A stretch of 56,973 bases of DNA. Origin: an uncultured Butyricicoccus sp. (GTDB lineage Bacteria; Bacillota; Clostridia; Oscillospirales; Butyricicoccaceae). Of the stretch, positions 16,264 to 24,341 are shown one piece after another (within the stretch, counting starts at the first letter, position 1; each line of letters begins with the position of its first letter). The notes below the pieces were generated by a model that was not told the DNA's origin, searched no databases, and saw nothing but the letters and a program-made list of their open reading frames with translations. Location: contig CAJUDU010000009.1 in NCBI GenBank assembly GCA_910584935.1, positions 1-56,973 of the forward strand. Direction: 5' to 3'. The translations under genes were made by a program, and so were the position numbers.

Positions 16264-16764
16264 TTAGAAGAACAGGCGCACAAAAAACGCTGCCGCGGCA
16301 AATGCAACAAGATCCCCCGCAAGCGCCGCCGGTACCGCATAACGTGTGCCCTTCATCCCAAGGTGCCCACAGTATAAGCTTATTGTATAAAGGCTTGTTT
16401 CCGATGCGCCCAGCATCACTGCGGCTACCCGCCCAGGGTAGCTGTCCACACCGGACAGGCGGATAATCTCACTGCCCAGCGCAAGCCCTCCCCCGCCGCT
16501 TACCGGCTTTAACAGGACAAGCGCTGTGCATTCCTCTGGGATGCCCAATAAGGCCATATATGGGGATAACAGCTTGCCTGCGATGTCAATGCAGCCTGAA
16601 GCGCGCAGCATATAAACTGCCGCCAGCAGGCCCACCAGCGTCGGCAGGATGCTGGCTGCGGTTGCCAAACCCTTTTTGGCGCCCGCAAGGAAAGTGGGGA
16701 ACACGTCCACGCCATTATACAGAGCGTAAAGCCCAACCCCAGCGAGGATTGCAGATATCAGCAT
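16264..16764 (-). CDS. spmB: Spore maturation protein B
   Basis: A 166-residue membrane protein of the nucleoside-recognition (Gate) family, one half of the SpmA/SpmB pair needed for spore core dehydration in Bacillus and Clostridium. It is mostly hydrophobic helices; 'LKPVSGGGGLALGSEI' and 'VMLGASETSLYTISLYCGH' are family segments. ATG 16764 follows AAGGAGG. It lies 156 bp after spmA on the same strand; these genes are usually nearly contiguous. Expected to act in the mother cell during sporulation. Confidence 0.88.
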   Translation of the reverse strand: MLISAILAGVGLYALYNGVDVFPTFLAGAKKGLATAASILPTLVGLLAAVYMLRASGCIDIAGKLLSPYMALLGIPEECTALVLLKPVSGGGGLALGSEIIRLSGVDSYPGRVAAVMLGASETSLYTISLYCGHLGMKGTRYAVPAALAGDLVAFAAAAFFVRLFF

Positions 16765-16920
16765 TGGCAGCCTCCTTCTTTAGATGGGTGCTGGACGCTG
16801 TTTTGGGGCGAATTTGAAAACTTTTTTTGCGCACCCGACAGGTTGCGACAGCATTCGCTCCCAAAATCGTGGATAATACTGATTGTAAACTGGTTTTACA
16901 ACATATGACTCCCTTTCCCC

Positions 16921-17508
16921 CTATTTCCCGATGTCTGGGAAAACCGGGCGCAGCAAATGCGCCATGACCAACACGGCTGCCACAGAGCTGGCTGACGCGC
17001 ACCAGACCGCTGGCATAATGTCAAACGGCTGGGCGGCGCCAAAGCCCGCGCGGATGGCTGCCACTGTGGATGGGATCAGCTGTATGGATGCTGTATTGAG
17101 CACAACCAGTGCCAGCACCGCATCCGGCGTACCGCGCCGCCCTGCCGTATCATAAAGCCGGGATGCTGCCCGCAGCCCAATCGGTGTTGCAGCATTGCTT
17201 AAACCAAGCAGATTTGCTGTGACATTGGCGCTGACCAGTTCCATGGTTTCTTTATCGGCAGCCGCTTTGCCAAACAATGCACGAAGCGCTGGGCGGAGCA
17301 GCCCTTCTATCCTCCCCGCAATGCCGGAAGCGGATACCAGCTCCATAATGCCGGACCAAAAGCACATCAGCCCTATTATGTCAATGAGCAGTTTCACTGC
17401 TGCCGCGGCGCCTTCCGCCGCCGCAGCCGACACTGCATCAACTCTGCCGGTCAGCAGCCCGCAAATCAGGCTGAGCGCTAAAAATCCTACCCATACTCTT
17501 GAAAGCAA
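16921..17508 (-). CDS. spmA: Spore maturation protein A
   Basis: A 195-residue Gate-family membrane protein, partner of SpmB. Family segments are 'LIDIIGLMCFWSGIMELV' (about residue 40), 'NVTANLLGLSNAATPIGLRA' (about 93) and 'LNTASIQLIPSTVAAIRAG' (about 135). The start is a TTG at 17508 preceded by GAGGGGG; no in-frame ATG fits the family start better. It is the first gene of the leftward pair and diverges from the AbrB-type gene. Confidence 0.88.
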   Translation of the reverse strand: MLSRVWVGFLALSLICGLLTGRVDAVSAAAAEGAAAAVKLLIDIIGLMCFWSGIMELVSASGIAGRIEGLLRPALRALFGKAAADKETMELVSANVTANLLGLSNAATPIGLRAASRLYDTAGRRGTPDAVLALVVLNTASIQLIPSTVAAIRAGFGAAQPFDIMPAVWCASASSVAAVLVMAHLLRPVFPDIGK

Positions 17509-17610
17509 TGTGTATCCCCCCTCACATCAAAATCCCATCCTCCCCAAAGCCTGGGCTGACAATTATCAATCAAAATATATGCAATATGCACAGAAAGGTA
17601 AGGAATTACT

Positions 17611-17865
17611 ATGAAATCTACTGGTATCGTAAGAAAAGTTGATGAACTCGGCCGCATCGTACTGCCTATCGAACTTCGCCGCACACTGGATATCGAAGTG
17701 AAAGATGCGCTGGAAATTTATGTTGATGGCGCGCAGATTATCCTCAAGAAGTATGAGCCTGCCTGCATTTTCTGCAGCAATGCAAAAGATGTTATCAACT
17801 ATAAAGGCAAAAATATCTGCCGCGAATGCCTGGCAGAAATGGCTGCAAAAGGCGTCGGTCAATAA
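17611..17865 (+). CDS. AbrB/SpoVT-type regulator with C-terminal Cys pairs
   Basis: An 84-residue DNA-binding protein. Residues 1-48 are the swapped-hairpin AbrB domain ('TGIVRKVDELGRIVLPIELRR'); the rest carries two Cys pairs, 'CIFC' and 'CREC', spaced like a small zinc ribbon. AbrB-type proteins control the transition to stationary phase and sporulation; this short Cys-bearing form is common in Clostridia. ATG 17611 follows AAGGTAAGGA. It lies between two sporulation loci and diverges from spmA, in line with a regulatory role in that process. Its targets are unknown. Confidence 0.88.
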   Translation: MKSTGIVRKVDELGRIVLPIELRRTLDIEVKDALEIYVDGAQIILKKYEPACIFCSNAKDVINYKGKNICRECLAEMAAKGVGQ

Positions 17866-17923
17866 TTTGCTACTTACTGGGCTGCTGACCCCGCATCGCA
17901 TCCAATTTCAAATGAATGCGCAT

Positions 17924-17957
17924 AAAACGGTGTATCTTGATGATATGCCGTTTTTTT
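17924..17957. terminator. Bidirectional terminator between abrB-type gene and spoIIID
   Basis: AAAACGG plus TGTATC pairs with GATATG plus CCGTTTT (two wobble pairs) and is followed by T7. The A and T flanks let it serve both converging genes. Confidence 0.7.
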
Positions 17958-18204
17958 ATTTTTTCCGGTACTTTTCACGGGTTGCCATACCGCCGCGAAT
18001 GTGTCGTTCACTTTTATTTTTGCTGAGCACCTGCTGTACTTGTATATATAAAATCCGGTTTAAATGCTCCAGCCGGGATGTGATATCTTTATGTACCGTT
18101 GATTTGCTGACGCCAAACCGTGCCGCCGCCTGACGTACTGTCGCTTCATTTTCAATGATATATTGTGCCAGGCTGATCGCCCGTTCTTCCGGCAAGCCCT
18201 TCAC
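17956..18204 (-). CDS. spoIIID: Sporulation transcription regulator SpoIIID
   Basis: An 82-residue DNA-binding protein that adjusts mother-cell gene expression after sigma-E. It is recognised by 'ERAISLAQYIIENEATVRQAA' and the helix-turn-helix 'FGVSKSTVHKDI', followed by the basic tail 'KSERHIRGGMATREKYRKK'. The start is GTG 18204 preceded by GGGGGAG; a longer frame upstream has no family likeness and no site. The leftward strand has CATACAAT about 35 bp before the start, which matches the sigma-E -10 element. Confidence 0.93.
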   Translation of the reverse strand: MKGLPEERAISLAQYIIENEATVRQAAARFGVSKSTVHKDITSRLEHLNRILYIQVQQVLSKNKSERHIRGGMATREKYRKK

Positions 18205-18237
18205 GCTGCTCCCCCTTTTCGTTGGTGGTCTGCTTTC

Positions 18238-18245
18238 ATTGTATG
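18238..18245 (-). promoter_or_regulatory. Possible sigma-E -10 element of spoIIID
   Basis: CATACAAT on the minus strand matches the sigma-E -10 (CATACAnT). A convincing sigma-E -35 at the right distance was not found; TTGACA lies 14 bases before the embedded TACAAT, too close for a normal sigma-A promoter. Confidence 0.35.
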
Positions 18246-18379
18246 CGGGAGCTCCTATGTCAAGAACTGTTTTCCGGGGATATTGATTGCCAGATGAAAA
18301 AAACCGCACAAATCTATAATACAGATGCAACAAACATAAAACCCTGTTTAAGCAGCTGTTTTTTTCCTGCCTTTTGCGA

Positions 18380-18409
18380 TTGCTATTACCTGCCTTTTAG
18401 TGTTATAAT
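18380..18409 (+). promoter_or_regulatory. Predicted sigma-A promoter of the M16 protease gene
   Basis: TTGCTA (18380-18385), 18 bases, TATAAT (18404-18409), 44 bp before the start codon. Confidence 0.5.
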
Positions 18410-18452
18410 AGCAGCAGTAAGACAAAGATAAATCCAGGATGGTGGAATGTAA

Positions 18453-19700
18453 ATGTATGAAAAAATTACCTTATCAAATGGGATTCGTATCCTGACAGAA
18501 TATGTGGAACAGGTGCGCTCTGCATCTGTCGGGATTTGGGTGGGCAATGGCAGCCGCCACGAACCTGTTCATTTGAATGGTATCTCCCACTTTATTGAAC
18601 ATATGATTTTCAAAGGCACAGATAAACGCTCCGCACAGCACCTCGCCATTGCAATGGACGCCTTAGGCGGGCAGTTTAATGCTTTCACAACCAAAGAATG
18701 TACCTGCTACTATATGAAAGTGCTGGATAGTCATATCCAAACCGGCATATCAATCCTAGCAGATATGTTCCTGCATTCACAGTTCGCTGACAGCGATATT
18801 GAATTGGAACGCGGTGTTGTTTTGGAAGAAATTGATATGTATGAAGACAATCCTGAAGATACTGTTACCGAAAAATTATTTGAACGCTGCTTTTCGGATG
18901 GCTCCCTGGGGCTGCCCGTCTTGGGCACTGAACAAACACTTGCCGCATTTAACAACAATGTGCTGCATCAATATGTCAGTACCCACTATCGCCCTACTGA
19001 TACGGTTATTGCAATATCCGGTCACTTTAATCAAGCGGATTTGGATTATATCTGCACTTTGTTTGAACCGATGCGGGGCAGTGGACACAACCAAACGAAC
19101 TCTGCCGCTTACCGCCCGCGGATTGTACTGCGCCCAAAGGATATCGAACAAAACCATATTTGCCTTGGCTTCCCTGGGCTTCCATGTGGATCTAAGGATA
19201 AATATGCCTTGCAGATTTTGTGTTCAATTATTGGCGGCGGGATGTCCTCTCGGCTGTTCCAAACCGTGCGTGAGCAAAATGGCTTGTGTTATTCCATTTA
19301 TTCGTTCCGCTCCAGCTATCAAGATGTTGGAATGTTATCCATTTATACGGCTTTGGGCAAAGCCACAGAGGAAAAAGCAATCCCACTCATTTGCCAGGTG
19401 CTGCGCGATTTCTGTAAAGAAGGTCCCATTGGCGATGAGCTGAGCCGCTGCCGTGAACAGCTTAAAGCAAATATTTTGATGGGCATGGAAAATACTAGCA
19501 CACGGATGCACCAGCTTGGGCAAGGGGAACTGATGCTTGGGCGTGTGGTGCAATCGGATGAACTCATTGAGCAGTATGATGCTGTCACTTCAGAACAAAT
19601 TATGGCGCTGGCGCGTGAACTGCTTGATTTTAATAAAATATCCATTTCTGTGGTTGGACAGCTTTCTACTCCACTCTATTATAAAACTTTGCTTTCTTAA
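18453..19700 (+). CDS. M16-family zinc protease (processing peptidase type)
   Basis: A 415-residue metallopeptidase of the pitrilysin/insulinase family, like the bacterial YmxG/MlpA group. The inverted zinc motif is 'HFIEHMIFKG' (about residues 47-56) with the downstream Glu in 'VLEEIDMYEDNPEDTV' (about residue 130). The C-terminal inactive domain follows ('GGGMSSRLFQTVREQNGLCYSI'). It probably degrades or trims peptides in the cytoplasm. ATG 18453 follows GGTGGA. It stands alone between spoIIID and the acetylation pair. In many Firmicutes this gene lies near dut, dapG or sporulation genes. Confidence 0.92.
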   Translation: MYEKITLSNGIRILTEYVEQVRSASVGIWVGNGSRHEPVHLNGISHFIEHMIFKGTDKRSAQHLAIAMDALGGQFNAFTTKECTCYYMKVLDSHIQTGISILADMFLHSQFADSDIELERGVVLEEIDMYEDNPEDTVTEKLFERCFSDGSLGLPVLGTEQTLAAFNNNVLHQYVSTHYRPTDTVIAISGHFNQADLDYICTLFEPMRGSGHNQTNSAAYRPRIVLRPKDIEQNHICLGFPGLPCGSKDKYALQILCSIIGGGMSSRLFQTVREQNGLCYSIYSFRSSYQDVGMLSIYTALGKATEEKAIPLICQVLRDFCKEGPIGDELSRCREQLKANILMGMENTSTRMHQLGQGELMLGRVVQSDELIEQYDAVTSEQIMALARELLDFNKISISVVGQLSTPLYYKTLLS

Positions 19701-19809
19701 ACGCCTGGAGGGGATGGAGATTGCTGGATTATTGCTTATATTCCACTGCACGTTTCCAATTGCTTTCCGCAAAAAACATAACCCCTTGAGATACATAACT
19801 TCATTTCGT

Positions 19810-19851
19810 AAATCCCCTTTTTTCGGGTTATGCCAGAAAAGGGGATTTTTC
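19810..19851 (+). terminator. Terminator after the M16 protease gene
   Basis: AAATCCCCTTTT (19810-19821) pairs with AAAAGGGGAT (19837-19846), followed by a T run. Confidence 0.75.
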
Positions 19852-19880
19852 TTGCAAGAATCCTGGCAATATGATAAAAT
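19852..19880 (+). promoter_or_regulatory. Predicted sigma-A promoter of the acetylation pair
   Basis: TTGCAA (19852-19857), 17 bases, TAAAAT (19875-19880), about 55 bp before the MBOAT gene and directly after the preceding terminator. Confidence 0.55.
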
Positions 19881-19934
19881 AATAAAATCAGCCGATGGCA
19901 AAACGCGAAATTTGAATGAATCCCGGTGAAGATT

Positions 19935-21443
19935 ATGATTTTTAATTCCGTTCAGTTTCTGATATTTTTCCCAATTGTCACTGTGCTTTATTTTGCTTTC
20001 CCACTGCGCTGCCGATGGGTTTGGCTGCTTGTCAGCAGTTATTATTTTTATATGTGCTGGAATCCACGCTATGCCGCCTTGATTGCTGCTAGTACAGCCA
20101 TTACTTTTTGCAGCGGCTTACTCATCCAGCGCGAAACCCAGAAGCCTCCAGAAGCACAGCGAAAAAAACGTTGGGTCGCACTCAGTTTTTTATTAAACCT
20201 TGCAATCCTATTTTTCTTTAAATATTGGGGCTTTTTCTCCCAAAATGTGATTGCACTTGGCGGTCTGTTTGACATTCAAATCCAAATGCCGCAATTTGAT
20301 ATCCTGCTGCCTGTTGGCATTTCCTTCTACACCTTCCAGGCGCTTAGCTATACGATGGACGTTTATCGCGGCGAAATTTATGCCGAGAAAAATTTCTTCA
20401 AATATGCACTGTTTGTTTCTTTTTTCCCACAACTTGTTGCCGGGCCGATTGAACGTTCTAAAAATTTACTGGTGCAGGTCAATCAGCCCCATACCTTTGA
20501 CCCTGACCGCGCCCGCGATGGAATGCTGCTGATGCTTTGGGGCTTTTTTCAAAAAGTTGTGATTGCTGACCGCATTGCCACTTTAGTTGACCATGTTTAC
20601 AACCGTTGGAATGAAGTTGCCGGCATTTCTATTGTTTTGGCAACCATTTTATTCGCTGTGCAAATTTACTGCGATTTTGGCGGCTATTCTGATATCGCTA
20701 TTGGTGCTGCCCAAATCTTGGGCTTCCGCCTGATGGAAAATTTCCGGCAGCCATACTTATCCAAATCTTGCGGCGAATTTTGGCGTCGCTGGCATATTTC
20801 GCTTAGTTCTTGGTTCCGGGATTACCTATATATCCCTTTGGGAGGCAACCGTAAAGGGAAACGCCGCAAATATTTCAACAATTTCATCACGTTCCTTGTG
20901 TCTGGTTTGTGGCATGGCTCGCAATGGAGTTATGTCGTTTGGGGCGGTTTAAACGGGATTTATCAAATTATTGGCGATATTTTGAAACCTTTCCGGCAAA
21001 AAATAATCCATATCCTGCATATCCCGCAGCATTCTAAACTTTGGACTGCCGTGCGTATCCTGATGACATTTTGTTTCATTGATTTTGCATGGTTATTTTT
21101 CCGTGCGCCAAGTTTTATGACAGCCATATCGATGATCCGCCGCACAGTTATTGGGTTATATCCCGAATCTTTACTGGCAGTTGGCCCGGATGGCACGGTA
21201 ACATCGCTCGGGATTTATACCTTGGGACTGGATATTGCCGAATTTTGGTTAGCAATCATTGCGATATTGATTCTTCTCATTGTTGATTTAATCAAAGAAA
21301 AGCGCCCAATCCGCCCCTATATTGCAAAATTGCCCCTTGTTCCACGCTGGGCTTTTTATTTGGTCTCCCTTTATATCATCCTAATTTTTGGCGCATATGG
21401 CCCCGGGTTTGATGCCGCCGCCTTTATCTACTTCCAATTCTAA
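19935..21443 (+). CDS. MBOAT-family O-acyltransferase (AlgI/DltB type)
   Basis: A 502-residue polytopic membrane protein that passes acetyl groups across the membrane for attachment to an extracellular polymer. Family segments are 'LLPVGISFYTFQALSYTMDVYRG', 'LFVSFFPQLVAGPIERSK', 'CDFGGYSDIAIGAAQILGF', and 'FWRRWHISLSSWFRDYLYIPLGG'; the conserved His is in 'VSGLWHGSQWSYVVWGG'. ATG 19935 matches the usual start (MxFxSxxFLxFFP); the GTG at 19926 adds no family sequence. It is followed 11 bp later by an AlgJ-like protein. No glycosyltransferases are nearby, so the polymer is unknown. Confidence 0.93.
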   Translation: MIFNSVQFLIFFPIVTVLYFAFPLRCRWVWLLVSSYYFYMCWNPRYAALIAASTAITFCSGLLIQRETQKPPEAQRKKRWVALSFLLNLAILFFFKYWGFFSQNVIALGGLFDIQIQMPQFDILLPVGISFYTFQALSYTMDVYRGEIYAEKNFFKYALFVSFFPQLVAGPIERSKNLLVQVNQPHTFDPDRARDGMLLMLWGFFQKVVIADRIATLVDHVYNRWNEVAGISIVLATILFAVQIYCDFGGYSDIAIGAAQILGFRLMENFRQPYLSKSCGEFWRRWHISLSSWFRDYLYIPLGGNRKGKRRKYFNNFITFLVSGLWHGSQWSYVVWGGLNGIYQIIGDILKPFRQKIIHILHIPQHSKLWTAVRILMTFCFIDFAWLFFRAPSFMTAISMIRRTVIGLYPESLLAVGPDGTVTSLGIYTLGLDIAEFWLAIIAILILLIVDLIKEKRPIRPYIAKLPLVPRWAFYLVSLYIILIFGAYGPGFDAAAFIYFQF

Positions 21444-21454
21444 GGAGGTTTTGT

Positions 21455-22540
21455 ATGAGTAGAAATAAAAAATTCCTTTTGCAGGCAATTGCTTTCTGCC
21501 TGTTGTTCCTCCTTACTTTTTTCCCGATACAGGAAGTTTTCGTGCGAAAATCTTTGGTGACGCCTTGGGATATGACCAATAAAATTTCCGGCTTCTATCA
21601 CGAGCCAGAAAATGATTTTTCTGTTATGTATTTTGGCTCTTCTCATGCCTATGCTTCCTTTTCCCCCTTGCAAATTTGGAAGAACACAGGCATTAAAAGT
21701 TATGTTTTTGCAACCCAAATGCAGCCAATGTGGGCAAGCGTTTCCTATCTGAAAGAGGCACTAAAAACACAATCGCCAAAGCTCGCCATTTTGGAATGTA
21801 ATATGCTGTATGAAGATAATGAATATATGGATGAAGCGACAAATCATTCCTTTATGGATGATATCCCATTGAGCCTCAACAAACTGGCACTTGCGCGAAT
21901 TTCTGCCGAAAAACAAGACCAGCTGCCGCTGGTTATCAATTTTCTGATGTACCATTCGCGATGGCCAACACTAACCAAAACTGACTTTACATTCCGGCGC
22001 AGTCAGGTAAAAGATAACAGCAAAGGATTTGTAATTCTGCCGCCCAAAATCGGTGGCCCAGAAATTGTGCATCCAGATTTAAGCAACGCACATGACAGCC
22101 TGCCGATTAGCGAGAAAAATGAGCAGTATTTGCGGGAATTTATTGAAATTTGCCAGCAAAATGATATTGATTTATGGCTGGTGAAATCCCCTTGCAATAT
22201 TTGGCCCGACCACTACCGCAAAATCCTTTCCGCAAAAGAAATTGCGGCGGAATATGGCGTGCGTTTTAATGATTTCAATTCTGTGGAATCATATGAAGCA
22301 ATCGGCATTACTGCACGCGACCATTTCTTTGATGAACGGCACATGGATATTACCGGTGGTATTTTATTCACGGATTATTTCTGTCAGTTATTGCAGGAAT
22401 ACTATCCAGATCTGCCAACACAACCAGATGATGTGAATTGGCAGAACGCTTATGAAACCTATCAAAAAGATGTGGAATTTGCCATTGCACACCCAGTCAA
22501 GGCGGAAAGTATCCTTGCCGCAGAAGACCGCGACAAATAA
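21455..22540 (+). CDS. AlgJ/SGNH-like partner of the MBOAT acyltransferase
   Basis: A 361-residue protein anchored by one N-terminal hydrophobic helix (about residues 7-26) with the rest outside. It has the SGNH-hydrolase opening block 'VMYFGSSHAYASFSPLQIW' (Ser about residue 69), and a late 'DHFFDERHMDITGGILFTDY', whose Asp and His fit the third block. Such proteins complete transfer of acetyl groups delivered by the membrane acyltransferase. ATG 21455 follows AAGGAGG. The tail after residue 315 is acidic and Gln-rich. It is co-transcribed with the gene before it. Confidence 0.82.
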   Translation: MSRNKKFLLQAIAFCLLFLLTFFPIQEVFVRKSLVTPWDMTNKISGFYHEPENDFSVMYFGSSHAYASFSPLQIWKNTGIKSYVFATQMQPMWASVSYLKEALKTQSPKLAILECNMLYEDNEYMDEATNHSFMDDIPLSLNKLALARISAEKQDQLPLVINFLMYHSRWPTLTKTDFTFRRSQVKDNSKGFVILPPKIGGPEIVHPDLSNAHDSLPISEKNEQYLREFIEICQQNDIDLWLVKSPCNIWPDHYRKILSAKEIAAEYGVRFNDFNSVESYEAIGITARDHFFDERHMDITGGILFTDYFCQLLQEYYPDLPTQPDDVNWQNAYETYQKDVEFAIAHPVKAESILAAEDRDK

Positions 22541-22562
22541 GAAAACTGTATATTTAAATGCA

Positions 22563-22607
22563 AAACCCCTTGCTTTTGTGATAAAAGCAAGGGGTTTTGT
22601 TTTTTTA
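22563..22607. terminator. Bidirectional terminator after the AlgJ-like gene
   Basis: AAAACCCCTTGCTTTT pairs with AAAAGCAAGGGGTTTT around a short loop, followed by GTTTTTTT. It also ends the converging thioesterase gene at 22622. Confidence 0.85.
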
Positions 22608-22621
22608 TCCGGATATGATAA

Positions 22622-23014
22622 TCAGCTCAATTTTGCTTGCGCTTTGGATTCAAAACGTGCTTTGTCCACAATTGCACGCTGATGCGTGCCTTCACCAATA
22701 AGCCCTTTTTCATCATATGCGGCAACCTTAAAGGTTAAAATCTTGCCATTTGGCGCAATTTCAATGAGTTCTGTTTCAAAATGTACTTTCATACCTAACG
22801 GTGTTGCCGCAACATGACTTACATCAATCCGCATCCCAACTGTTGTCTGACCGGGCTCCAGCGCGGGCGCAACAGAACCTGCCGCAGTGCCTTCAATGCC
22901 TGCAATCATCATGGGGGTTGCATAAACCGCAACCAAGCCGCTGCCCACCTGATTGGCAAGCAATTCTTCTGTTACACACAATTCCTGTGTCCCCTTCATG
23001 CCGATAGAAACCAT
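22622..23014 (-). CDS. Hotdog-fold thioesterase, fluoroacetyl-CoA thioesterase-like
   Basis: A 130-residue single hotdog domain. The pattern 'VYATPMMIAGIEGTAAGSV' followed by 'GMRIDVSHVAATPLGMKVHFETEL' and 'GEGTHQRAIVD' matches the FlK-like subfamily, where Thr, Glu and His of these blocks act on the acyl-CoA thioester. The natural substrate in gut bacteria is unknown; fluoroacetyl-CoA is not implied. ATG 23014 follows AGAGG (23021-23026); the ATG at 23032 is too close to that site. It is a single gene, ending at a shared terminator. Confidence 0.85.
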   Translation of the reverse strand: MVSIGMKGTQELCVTEELLANQVGSGLVAVYATPMMIAGIEGTAAGSVAPALEPGQTTVGMRIDVSHVAATPLGMKVHFETELIEIAPNGKILTFKVAAYDEKGLIGEGTHQRAIVDKARFESKAQAKLS

Positions 23015-23120
23015 ATATAAACCTCTTTTCATAATATTTTATTATTTCCCCAGGTTGGATTTTGATAAAATGGCGCACGCTCAAAATGCGTGCGGTTAAT
23101 ATAAACAGTGAGAATGTTAT

Positions 23121-24314
23121 TTACGTATTGCTGTCCAGCGCACGCAGCGGACGCAACCGCCCCAAAATGACAATGGGAGAACGTGGGTTTTGCTGTTTGA
23201 AATTATTCCGGATACGGTCAAGAACCATCATACCGCTTTCATATGTCACTGTGGGCAGCAATAAAACATACTGCGATTCGCTGAATTGGGAGATAATATC
23301 ACCGCGCCGCAGCGAATTCCGGGCAACTTCAAGCAAAACCGCCATTTGCCGGGATAAAACCGTGTCATTGATTTGTTCCCGATGTGTTGCGGAAATGGTC
23401 AGCAATCCCAAATAAATGCGCCCGCCATATCGATCCAAACAGCGTGCTTCGATACGATATAACTCCCGGAATATATTATACTCGCAGACAAAAGCGCCAG
23501 CTCCTGGGGTTTTTTCTTCTAATTGTTCGCCAATGCTGTCAATATCCAGGCGTGAAGCCTCCTCCGCATCCAAAATATACTGATAAACTGCACGCAATTC
23601 CTCAGAAACTTGCACACCAAACGCATCAAAATAAGCATTTGTCACATAACGGTATTGCTCCAATGCTTGCTGACTGCGCCCGCACGCAAGCAGCCCGACA
23701 ATCAGTTCCCGGTTTATTGCTTCGTCCAAAGGATTATATTGCAAAGCCTGTTGACATAAATTCACAAGTTCTTCGCTTTGTCCTTCTTCCTGATAAAAAG
23801 TACACATAATATGTACTAATTTCAAGTAAGATTGATGCAGTTCCGCAGATGGCGCGTCCATCCAGCTTTCTGTTTCATCCAGAAATTTTCCTTTATACAA
23901 ACTTAATCCTAGCGCTGCAACCTGTGCTTGATGGTTGCGGTCAAGCTGCCCCGATGTTGCATCTCGAAAGCACGCAAGGAAACGTTCTGTATCAATTTCG
24001 GTTTCTAACGCAGGGTTCCATGCATATCCGCCCTGCCGCTGGATGATACACTCTACATTTTCCGGCACGCCGCCCTGTATCAGGAATGTCCGCAGGCGAT
24101 GCACCAATACCTTCAGGGCATTTTTCGGATTGGCTGTATCCGCCCAAAAAACATGAAAAAGTTCCTCTGCTGGCACCAAATGATGAAAGTATAGCAGGTA
24201 TTGTAACAAATTCTTTGCTTTTTTAGAACGGCATACAACCTCGCTGACCAATTTCCCATTCATATAAATCTGGAAATCGCCTAGCATGATTATGCTGAAT
24301 TGGTATTTCCCCAT
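23121..24314 (-). CDS. BTAD-type regulator with C-terminal decayed GGDEF domain
   Basis: A 397-residue protein in three parts. Residues about 5-95 are a winged-helix DNA-binding domain of the SARP/OmpR kind ('LLQYLLYFHHLVPAEELFHVFW', 'ALKVLVHRLRTFL'). About 96-260 are the helical BTAD repeats ('SLYKGKFLDETESWMDAPSAEL'). About 285-385 resemble a GGDEF diguanylate-cyclase fold ('LRRGDIISQFSESQYVLLLPT'), but the active loop reads SESQY instead of GGDEF, so it should not make cyclic di-GMP; it may sense a nucleotide or act as a dimer platform. It lies 27 bp after the YdcF gene, probably in one operon with the ABC-F gene. Targets are unknown. Confidence 0.83.
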   Translation of the reverse strand: MGKYQFSIIMLGDFQIYMNGKLVSEVVCRSKKAKNLLQYLLYFHHLVPAEELFHVFWADTANPKNALKVLVHRLRTFLIQGGVPENVECIIQRQGGYAWNPALETEIDTERFLACFRDATSGQLDRNHQAQVAALGLSLYKGKFLDETESWMDAPSAELHQSYLKLVHIMCTFYQEEGQSEELVNLCQQALQYNPLDEAINRELIVGLLACGRSQQALEQYRYVTNAYFDAFGVQVSEELRAVYQYILDAEEASRLDIDSIGEQLEEKTPGAGAFVCEYNIFRELYRIEARCLDRYGGRIYLGLLTISATHREQINDTVLSRQMAVLLEVARNSLRRGDIISQFSESQYVLLLPTVTYESGMMVLDRIRNNFKQQNPRSPIVILGRLRPLRALDSNT

Positions 24315-24341
24315 AGCATACTCCTTTCCAAAAAATCCGCC

